Part shown: piece by piece, positions 56,618-64,000 of the stretch
How positions within the stretch are numbered: the stretch's first letter is position 1
Layout: every line of letters begins with the position of its first letter
NCBI GenBank assembly: GCA_001600695.1
Contig: BCKQ01000012.1
Location: forward strand, 210,096 to 274,095
Direction of reading: 5' to 3'
DNA: 64,000 nucleotides
Origin: Ascoidea asiatica
Taxonomy: Eukaryota > Ascomycota > Saccharomycetes > Ascoideales > Ascoideaceae
Notes under the pieces: generated by a model
Databases searched by the model: none
Seen by the model: only the letters and a program-made list of their open reading frames with translations
Told to the model about the DNA's origin: nothing
Translations under genes and position numbers: made by a program

Positions 56618-57712
56618 ATGAAACAACACTTTTCTTTGTTAAAGACTTACATACCTAAAGCTCCACTGGTTCCACAGTCACCTGTGATAACTTCGTTTCA
56701 TAAATGGTCAGGAAACTTAAAAAGATTATCTATTGAGGATTTAAACTTAGTTTCACAGGATAAAGATATCATTGATTATCCAAGTTTAAAATCAAATATC
56801 TATGCAAATATTCTTAGCTCGGCTCCAAGAAAAGATCGAGTTTCTGGGTTGGTGATACCCAGAGATTTGCTTATATCATTGAATCTTTATTCATCACCAA
56901 GTAAACCTGAGAATAAAGAAGTCGAAGAAATCGAAGAAGTTAAAGAGGTTGAAGAAGTTGAAGAAGTCAAAGATGGTGAAGAATTATGGCTTTTGCCTTT
57001 GAATAATAATGATAAAGTTTTAAAGAGTAATAAAAGAGGTCAAAGTGCCTATATTGGATTAAAATATTCCTTATTAGCAGAAATCAAGAATAGAGAAAAT
57101 GATTCAAACAATAATAATAAAACCAAAAAGAAAAAAAAAACTACGTTTCCTATGGTTAGATTTTTACCAATGGATTTATTGCATGATCTTGATAAGTATA
57201 CAACAAATGGTTTATTTGGTAAGAAATTATTCAGATGGAATTATAAAATCGATCAAATAATTATAAGGTTTTATTTAGATTCGTTTCTTGAATTTTTAAA
57301 TTATTTGAAAAATTCCAAAAACATTAAGTTAAAATTTGCAAATTTTAATGAAATTGAATATTCTTTGTTATCACCAGAAACTATAATACTTTCCAATTAT
57401 GAAAAAGGTGATAATGATATTATCAGTAATAATTACTATAACATAAATATTCCAATGAAATCTTATGCAAATCCAACTGTAATAAGTGTAAAGAAATTGA
57501 TTTTCAATCTAGAGTCTATTTGTAAAGAAAAATCACTGGAAAGTTCAAATCTATTGAATTACAACATGGAAAGGATAAAAACAATTAAAGAAATGTTTAT
57601 AGAGTTGATTAAAGATAAAGATTGTATAATACTTTCGAAAGGAAATAAAGAAAAAAAGTCCATAATTTATTTAAAAAACATCTATTGGCTAAATTGTTTT
57701 ATTAGCAATTAA
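56618..57712 (+). CDS. RRG8: Rrg8-like mitochondrial protein, required for respiratory growth
   Basis: A 364-residue protein matching S. cerevisiae Rrg8 along its N-terminal third: VPQSPVITSFHKWSG (yeast SPLITNFEKWS), LKSNIYANILSSAPRKDRVSGL ([22 protein letters not shown]) and IPRDLLISLNLY (CRELLIPLKVV). Later blocks TTFPMVRFLPMDLL and the PTVISVKKLI segment also fit. Rrg8 is a mitochondrial protein needed for mitochondrial genome maintenance and respiratory growth; its biochemical activity is unknown. A mitochondrial leader is plausible (KQHFSLLKTYIPKAP). A Glu/Val-rich linker (residues ~98-125) and a lysine run near 170 are low-complexity inserts. It carries two in-frame CTG codons (17 and 307), rare in this window. 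Upstream ATGs at 56599 stop at once, so 56618 is the start. Confidence 0.8.
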   Translation: MKQHFSLLKTYIPKAPLVPQSPVITSFHKWSGNLKRLSIEDLNLVSQDKDIIDYPSLKSNIYANILSSAPRKDRVSGLVIPRDLLISLNLYSSPSKPENKEVEEIEEVKEVEEVEEVKDGEELWLLPLNNNDKVLKSNKRGQSAYIGLKYSLLAEIKNRENDSNNNNKTKKKKKTTFPMVRFLPMDLLHDLDKYTTNGLFGKKLFRWNYKIDQIIIRFYLDSFLEFLNYLKNSKNIKLKFANFNEIEYSLLSPETIILSNYEKGDNDIISNNYYNINIPMKSYANPTVISVKKLIFNLESICKEKSLESSNLLNYNMERIKTIKEMFIELIKDKDCIILSKGNKEKKSIIYLKNIYWLNCFISN

Positions 57713-58316
57713 AAAAATAAACAATAATTACAATTATATAAATATATAGATAGCATAAAGCAAATAAATAAGTGTTCTTTTTTATAATATTATAGCCATA
57801 ATTGATAAAAATAAATTAAAATTTTTAAAAGCTTACAATCAAATCTTGAAGATCAAAAAACAAAATTATTAAAATACATAAATTAAAAAAGAAAAGAATT
57901 GAAAGAAAATTTACTATAAAGCAAAATGAAACAAGAATCAAATAAAGGAAAACAAATTTTTTAAAAAAAGAAAAAAAAAAATTAAAATAACTGGAGCTTT
58001 ATAAGCTTAAAGGAACAAGAAAATATTAGAATATAAAATATAATATAAGAAATTATATTGACTTTAACGAAGGAATTTAATATCATTGTAAAACTTATTG
58101 TCCATTTATAAAAACAAAGAAAAAACACAAACTGATCTCACTTTATCAAATGTGATGAAACTTGGAAAAACAGCTAATAAAATCAGAAAAAAAAAGAAGA
58201 TTAGGATTAAAAGTGATATTGGAAAGAAATTGTAACAAAATTTGATTAAAAGTAAAAAAAATATCAGGTATTGAAATGTGAAAGATGAAAAAAAAAGGAT
58301 ATAAGTGTCTAAATTA
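57713..58316. other. 0.6-kb convergent intergenic region
   Basis: Tail-to-tail region of RRG8 and STE12; A-rich, no gene or repeat of note. Confidence 0.55.
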
Positions 58317-61300
58317 TTAGAGTCTAATGATTGAATCTGGTGTTGGAATTGAGAAAAATAGACTTTGCTCAGTTAAATCTGAAGTTATATCCTCACTTAG
58401 CTTTAAAGATTGATCAAATAGAGAATTATTATTTGTAATATTATTATCAATTGTATTGTTTGTTTGGTTATAGTTGTTATCATCATTTGTATTGTTATCA
58501 TCGTTACCATTATCGTTTGTACTGTCTGTTTGATTATTATTATTATTATTATTATTAGTAGTATTATTATCAGTATTATTACTGTTATTACTATCCTGCA
58601 TGTTGTTATCTTTATCATTATTCTCAGTTTTATTATCATTACCATTATCACTTCCACTATTATTATCGTTATTGTTGTTGCTATTGTTATCACTATTATT
58701 ATTATTGTTATTATTATTATTATTGTTATTATTATTATTATTATTATTATCTAGGCTAGGATTACTTCTACCAAATGAACCATCATTATCATCATTTTCG
58801 TTATTATCTTTATTGTTATCCATATTGAAATTAGACAAAAATGAATTATCTTTAATATTCAATGACTCAACTTTTCTATGTTTTTTACTTGAATTTACTG
58901 GTTTCCTTATTTTTGAAGAATCTGTGATAATCCCGCTATTATTAACAATTGGTTTATTTGTAGGATTTGAAGGTAAAAATGGTTGCTGAGAGTAAGATAA
59001 ATTATTCATTATACCTGGATACATAGCTTGATTATATATCTGCTGCTGTTGTTGTTGAGGTAGTGATTGTTGTTGTTGCTGTTGTTGGAACTGAAGGGCA
59101 GCAGCAAAATTTAAAATATTTGGATTTGATAATATATAAGGATTTATTGCACCTGGAGTTCCTAAGGAAACAGCAGCTGCTGCCGCAGCTGCAGCAAATT
59201 GTTGAGTAGTAATATTTGTACCTGAATTTAAATAAGGATTTAAAAGTGGATTAAATTCCATGGAATTGATTGGATTTGTTTGAACTATTGAAGAAGGTGC
59301 AGATTGTGGGGTTGGATTGTTTGGTAATTGTTGTGGCTGAGTTTGTAAAATTGGAGTAGGTGAAGAAGTTCCAACAGGAGTAACAATTGGAATAATTGGA
59401 ATTGTTGGTATATTTGTTTGAGATAATGTTTGTAATGGAGTTTGAGAATTTGAAGGAGTATTAAAAGTTGCTCTAAATTCATCAGAATTGAAATAATCAT
59501 TTAAATTTTTTTCAACTTCAGTTTGTTGTTGTAAAAAAGAAGTTGAAGAAAGAGGATCAATATTTTGTTTTTGTAATATAAAATCATTTGAATTTGTATA
59601 TAAAGGTGGTGGAATTATTGGAGAATCGAAAGTCTGATTAAGATTTGAATCTAAATTGAATAAATTACTTTCAGGATTTAAAAAATCGGTCATTATTGAT
59701 GGATCAAAAAAATTATCAGGAGGTATATAATCTAAAGGAAATCTATCATCTTCATCTTCAACTTTATTGTTATTATTATTGTTATTATTATTGTTATTAT
59801 TATTGTTATTATTATTGTTATTATTGTTGTTATTATTATTGTTATTATTATTGTTATTATTAATATCATTTTGTAAAGTAAAAGAATTTAAATCATTCTT
59901 AATATTATTATCATCATTTAAATCTGTTGAATTTAATAATTGATTGAAATTGAATTGATTATCAAATTCTTCAGATTTTAAATTTTCAGGAGTTTGATTA
60001 TTTGTTGATTGTGAAGATTGAATTGATTGATTTGTTGATTGATTAGTTGATTGATTAGTTGATTGGCTAGTTGATTGATTACCTGATTGATTTGAAGATT
60101 GATTTATTGATTGATCAGATAATTGATTAGTAATTTGTATTGGTAAATGTAAACTTGGTTGAATTGAATTTTGCATATTATTCTGTAAATTATTCTGTAA
60201 ATTATTTTGTAAATTATTTTGTAAATTATTTTGAAAGTTTGATTGAAAGTTATTTTGTAAATTTGATTGAAAGTTTTGCTGTTGTTGTTGTTGTTGAATT
60301 GGGATTGGCATTTGATTTTGGAATTGGATTGGCATTTGCATGGGCATTTGCAATGGAATTTGTAAAGGCATTTGTAAAGGCATTTGAATTGGAAATTGCA
60401 TTGTATTTGATAATGGAATTTGATTTTGAATTTGATTTTGAATTTGATTTAAATTTTGATTTAAATTTATATTTGAGTTTACATTTTGATCCAAGTTTTG
60501 ATTTTGATTAATATTTGAATTTTGATTAATATTTAAATCTTGTGGTAAAGAAATATTTGAATTTGTAATTATTGATGAATTTGGATTTGAAATTGAATTT
60601 GAATTATCAATTGTAGTAGATGAATTTGAATTATGAGGAAAATAAGGTTGAGCAGATTTATCATTTAAAGGAATTTTAAAAAAAGATTTATATTTACTTT
60701 TATGAAATTCTATATGATCATTATATTGTTCTAATAAAGATTTTGAATCATCAAATTTAAAACTTGTTGAAGGTTCATATTTTGGTATTGAAATTAATTT
60801 ACTTTTATTATCAATAATATTTGAAGATTTATTTAAATTTTTTTTTTCTCTTTTTAAATCTCTTTCTAAAGCATCAATAAATAATTTATCATGAGGAACA
60901 CTAAACCAAAAAAATACTTTTTGTTTTTTTTGAGTTCTTAAACAATTATTTTTATATAAAAATTGTAAAAAAATAGATTTTGGAGGTTCTAAAACTGCAT
61001 CATTACCACATTTTAAATTTCTTAAATCTGAGAAAATACCTTCTTCAAATTTTTTACGATCTAAAATTTCTCTACCAAAATTTTTAAATCTATAAGTTAT
61101 AATTTTTACAATATCAGTACCAGTAATGAAATATAAATTTTTCCAAAATACACAAGATATAAAACCTTCATCATGATTAAGATAATATCTTCTAATAATT
61201 TGAGAATTTTGCCATTTTGCAGGAGCTGTAATTAAAAAAAAATTTAAATCATCAATTAATCTAATTCTATTTTCAACAGGTTCAATTTCCATACCATTTG

Positions 61301-61343
61301 TTGGATCAATGATTTTTGTTGATTGATGAGAATAATCAGACAT
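58317..61343 (-). CDS. STE12: Ste12-family transcription factor
   Basis: A 1008-residue homologue of Ste12/Cph1, the MAP-kinase target that activates mating and filamentation genes through TGAAACA elements. Residues ~25-170 form the STE homeodomain-like DNA-binding region: RLIDDLNFFLITAP, NSQIIRRYYLNHDEGFISCVFW, ITGTDIVKIITYRF and the FWFSVPHDKLFIDALERDLKRE end. No C2H2 fingers follow, as in other Saccharomycotina (filamentous fungi have them). The remainder is Gln/Asn/Pro/Ser-rich and includes LQMPLQIPLQ-type repeats, 32 consecutive Asn (residues ~495-526) and a poly-Ala run (QFAAAAAAAAV). Yeast Ste12 has 688 residues. The upstream region is 1.6 kb long and includes a TGAAACA at 62345. Confidence 0.93.
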   Translation of the reverse strand: MSDYSHQSTKIIDPTNGMEIEPVENRIRLIDDLNFFLITAPAKWQNSQIIRRYYLNHDEGFISCVFWKNLYFITGTDIVKIITYRFKNFGREILDRKKFEEGIFSDLRNLKCGNDAVLEPPKSIFLQFLYKNNCLRTQKKQKVFFWFSVPHDKLFIDALERDLKREKKNLNKSSNIIDNKSKLISIPKYEPSTSFKFDDSKSLLEQYNDHIEFHKSKYKSFFKIPLNDKSAQPYFPHNSNSSTTIDNSNSISNPNSSIITNSNISLPQDLNINQNSNINQNQNLDQNVNSNINLNQNLNQIQNQIQNQIPLSNTMQFPIQMPLQMPLQIPLQMPMQMPIQFQNQMPIPIQQQQQQQNFQSNLQNNFQSNFQNNLQNNLQNNLQNNLQNNMQNSIQPSLHLPIQITNQLSDQSINQSSNQSGNQSTSQSTNQSTNQSTNQSIQSSQSTNNQTPENLKSEEFDNQFNFNQLLNSTDLNDDNNIKNDLNSFTLQNDINNNNNNNNNNNNNNNNNNNNNNNNNNNNNNNNKVEDEDDRFPLDYIPPDNFFDPSIMTDFLNPESNLFNLDSNLNQTFDSPIIPPPLYTNSNDFILQKQNIDPLSSTSFLQQQTEVEKNLNDYFNSDEFRATFNTPSNSQTPLQTLSQTNIPTIPIIPIVTPVGTSSPTPILQTQPQQLPNNPTPQSAPSSIVQTNPINSMEFNPLLNPYLNSGTNITTQQFAAAAAAAAVSLGTPGAINPYILSNPNILNFAAALQFQQQQQQQSLPQQQQQQIYNQAMYPGIMNNLSYSQQPFLPSNPTNKPIVNNSGIITDSSKIRKPVNSSKKHRKVESLNIKDNSFLSNFNMDNNKDNNENDDNDGSFGRSNPSLDNNNNNNNNNNNNNNNNNNSDNNSNNNNDNNSGSDNGNDNKTENNDKDNNMQDSNNSNNTDNNTTNNNNNNNNQTDSTNDNGNDDNNTNDDNNYNQTNNTIDNNITNNNSLFDQSLKLSEDITSDLTEQSLFFSIPTPDSIIRL
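59766..59861 (-). repeat. 32-codon Asn run in STE12, mixed AAT/AAC
   Basis: Encodes 32 Asn with AAC recurring roughly every fourth codon (a 12-bp pattern), unlike the pure AAT run in KIN4. Confidence 0.95.
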
Positions 61344-62983
61344 TATTATTTATTTAGATTATATAATCTATTATGGATAGGTGATCTATTTATTAATGAT
61401 TATTTTGTTATTTAATATTATAAGTGATGAAATTTAATTGAAGAGAGTAAATGATGAATATAAGTGATAAAGTTTATAGAAAATATATATACATAAATAT
61501 ATATATATATATTATATTATATATTTGAATAGTTATAAATACATATAAATTTGAAATTAGAATTAATTAATTAAAAAATCTGTAACTTTTTAAATAATAA
61601 TTTAAATAATTTGATTAATAGTTGAAATAATGTATAAAAGAATTGAGAAAAAGAAATGAAATATGAATGAAATTTAGTAAATAATAAACAACTATATGAA
61701 ATATTATGAAATATTTAATAAATGAATTTATTTAATAAGTTATTGAATAAATTATTGAATATTTATTTAATATTTATTTGATATTTAATTAACCTCAAAT
61801 GGAAAATGAATTTTTATTAAATTATTGAAATATGATTAAAAGTGAATAAGAAAAGATGAAAGCGAAACAAGATGATGTTTGCTTTCTTTTGGAATATATA
61901 CTATTCTTATTTGATTATTCTTTGACTAAGTTTGTTATTATTTGAATATTATTATTTGTTTATTTTTATTTGATTAGAATAAGTAATGAATTAAAAGATT
62001 TAATAGATTCCAAAGGATATAAATGATATAAAGGTTTAAAATTGGATATAATCACAAATTGTGCTGTTGATTGTTTTAAGTGCAGTTTGGGGCTAAATTG
62101 CGGAGCGTCGCAGAGTGGAAAAGTGTGGACAGTGGCAAGGCGTAGCAGTGGCAGACAGCGGCACGGACTCGAAGCACCGGCAAAGAAGCAGAGAAACAAA
62201 CAAATAAAATAAAGGTCTAAATTTATGGGAGAGGAGGTTTAACAGGTTTAGCAGTTTAGTATATGTAGTGGAAGTAGTGGAAGTAGTAGATGAAGACTAG
62301 AGACTAGAGACTAGAGACTGGAGACTAGAAGAGAGGAAAAGAGATGAAACAATTGTCAAGCTCATGCTGGATATCAACCTATTTATATCTGTTCTCCCAC
62401 TCACCACTCTCTCGAGATAAAGATCGTCAGGTACAGATTTCCAATTGTAATCTCATAAAAGAATATCAAATCTAATCAAATCTTATCAACAAAATAACTA
62501 GAATATCCAATTACTATACTAGAATTAACTTGTTTCATTCACTTTTCATTGTTCAATTGAACCTTGTATCTTTAGATTTTTGATTATAGACTCTTTTTGG
62601 AATGAAAAATGAGCCTATTTTAATTGACCTCGTTTAAAATTACAAAATATTCAATTTATGATTTATCATTATTATTACTATTATTATTATTATTATTATT
62701 ATTTTAATTGTAATTATTCTATCAATGATGATCATTATAATAACTAGAAAAGAAGAAATTATAGGTAGGGATAACTGACTTACTAGTCCAGATTAATACA
62801 ATTACAATATTCAATTACTCCTACTGAAAAATATTTAATCTAAATTTTTTAATAATATTATTATTCATATAATTTATATGACATAATTTAAATATTTCAA
62901 TGACTCTTTTATATTTATTCAATTATTCTATTATTCAATTTAATCGAGAATAGTTTGACTTCATTTATTAAATTTAACTTATT
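61344..62983. promoter_or_regulatory. 1.64-kb region upstream of STE12
   Basis: Promoter side of STE12 and 3' side of the DLD2-like gene. A GC-rich patch at 62085-62200, ~0.75 kb upstream of STE12, is followed by tandem AGAGACTAG-type units (62291-62330). TGAAACA (a Ste12 binding-site core) at 62345-62351 could mean self-regulation. The small ORF at 61966-62199 has no family. Confidence 0.5.
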
Positions 62984-64000
62984 TTATTTATCATCTATTT
63001 GATTAAAATTTATATATTTATATGGATTCATAATACCCTTTGGATCAATTAAATTTTTAATTTTTTTCATCATTTCAATTTCAATTTCATTTTTTGAATA
63101 ATTTATATAATTTTTTTTTTGAAAACCTAAACCATGTTCTGCAGATATTGAACCATTATTATCTTTAATCCACTGATAAATAAATGGTTCTAAACAATTT
63201 TCAATTTTTTTTGAATATTCTCTAACAACAATATTTAAATGTAAATTACCATCACCAATATGTCCATAACCAATAGCAAATTTAACAGGAAAATTTAAAT
63301 CATTTTCATTAATTAAATTAAATTCTTTTAATCTTAAATTAATATCTTCAACTAATTTATATAAATTTTTTAAAGGTATTGAAACATCATATTTATAAAC
63401 TCCACCATACATTGAACTTGCTTCAGATATTGATTCTCTCCAATTCCATAAAGTATTAATTTGATTTTCATCTTGAGCAATAACACCATCATTAATAATT
63501 TCATTTTCTAAAATATATTCTAAAAAATTTTCTAATTTTTCATCATCATGATCTTTATTTGAACCTGAAGTTTCAATTAATATATAAAAATTATGTTCAT
63601 TATCTAAAGGATGAATTTTATTTTTTAAAAAATCTTTTGATAAAATTTGAGAATTTTTATCCATAAATTCAAAAGCACTTAAAATTTCACCTAATTGTTT
63701 TTTACTTTCTATAAAACATTTTTGTACATTATTAAAATTATTTAAACCTAAAAATGCAACATTTTTATTCATTGGTTTCATTGGACATAAAATTGAAATT
63801 CCAGTAATTATACCTAAAGTACCTTCAGAACCAATAAATAATTGTTTTAAATCATAACCAGTATTATCTTTTCTTAAACTATTCATTGAATTTAAAATTT
63901 CACCATTTGGTAAAACAATTTCTAAACCTAAAACAGAACCATGTAAAGAACCATATTTAATTAATCTTAAACCACCAGCATTTGTTGAAATATTACCACC
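62984..64000 (-). CDS. DLD2: Dld2/Dld3-type FAD D-lactate / D-2-hydroxyglutarate dehydrogenase (5' part outside window)
   Basis: The frame stays open to the window edge, so the gene is cut: 338 C-terminal residues are visible, starting [18 protein letters not shown], the end of the PCMH-type FAD-binding domain. The FAD-linked oxidase C-terminal domain follows: [56 protein letters not shown], the metal-binding [13 protein letters not shown] and [11 protein letters not shown], ending NPYKYINF. Similarity to yeast Dld2/Dld3 is very high. These enzymes oxidise D-2-hydroxyglutarate and D-lactate; Dld2 is mitochondrial, Dld3 cytosolic. The targeting end is outside the window, so the choice between them is open. 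Confidence 0.93.
   Translation of the reverse strand, partial: GGNISTNAGGLRLIKYGSLHGSVLGLEIVLPNGEILNSMNSLRKDNTGYDLKQLFIGSEGTLGIITGISILCPMKPMNKNVAFLGLNNFNNVQKCFIESKKQLGEILSAFEFMDKNSQILSKDFLKNKIHPLDNEHNFYILIETSGSNKDHDDEKLENFLEYILENEIINDGVIAQDENQINTLWNWRESISEASSMYGGVYKYDVSIPLKNLYKLVEDINLRLKEFNLINENDLNFPVKFAIGYGHIGDGNLHLNIVVREYSKKIENCLEPFIYQWIKDNNGSISAEHGLGFQKKNYINYSKNEIEIEMMKKIKNLIDPKGIMNPYKYINFNQIDDK

Noticed and set aside
58464-58754. Hydrophobic ORFs opposite Asn/Asp-rich coding tracts (also 41838-42158, 44622-44855, 49435-49653, 52609-52962)
   Set aside because: They are reverse-frame shadows of AAT/AAC and GAT/GAA repeats in real genes, giving only Ile/Leu/Val strings.

Overview
This window is nuclear DNA of a budding yeast (Saccharomycotina). 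The genes are large, mostly intron-less fungal genes (PMA1, MAK16, PPA2, VPS8, KIN4, HRP1, STE12, an Msn2/4-type factor). Base composition is extremely AT-rich, codons end almost always in A or T, and most proteins carry long asparagine runs encoded by AAT/AAC. An accessory subunit of respiratory complex I (NDUFA1/MWFE type) argues against the family Saccharomycetaceae, which has lost complex I. I cannot name the species, and the window does not settle how CTG is decoded.

Layout. 0.2-11 kb: an Stp-like zinc-finger factor, an unrecognised 157-residue basic protein, an aldo-keto reductase like S. cerevisiae Ypl088w, MAK16, an alanine tRNA, mitochondrial pyrophosphatase PPA2 and a GPI-type wall protein. 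11.8-23 kb: a karyopherin of importin-7/8 type, the spliced NDUFA1 gene and the mitotic-exit kinase KIN4. 23-33 kb: VPS8, an F-box-like leucine-rich-repeat protein and a D-amino-acid-oxidase-like flavoprotein. 33-43 kb: a 4.1-kb non-coding stretch, the plasma-membrane proton pump PMA1 and HRP1. 43.8-50.7 kb: an Est1/SMG-like PIN protein of the ESL1/ESL2 family, convergent with the spliced KEOPS gene PCC1; this pair is also adjacent in S. cerevisiae. 52-64 kb: an Msn2/4-type zinc-finger factor, RRG8, STE12 and the C-terminal part of a DLD2/3-type D-lactate/2-hydroxyglutarate dehydrogenase that leaves the window on the right.

There are no operons. The genes fall into three themes. Signalling and regulation: Stp-like, KIN4, HRP1, ESL, Msn2/4, STE12. 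Mitochondrial energy and redox: PPA2, NDUFA1, RRG8, DLD2. Core cell machinery: MAK16, karyopherin, VPS8, PMA1, PCC1 and tRNA-Ala. Two genes, NDUFA1 and PCC1, are only visible after splicing by hand. Both assemblies give uninterrupted proteins that match their families.

The least explained part is the non-coding DNA. At least eight compact GC-rich islands of 150-500 bp stand out of the AT-rich background. They usually lie 0.3-1.5 kb upstream of a start codon and contain CACGTG sites, TGAGTCA sites or stacked hairpins. They may be promoter/UAS islands, and some (3.66-3.82, 4.85-5.15 and 16.09-16.55 kb) could be structured non-coding RNAs that I could not assign. I found no transposon, no CRISPR array and no clear sign of horizontal transfer.
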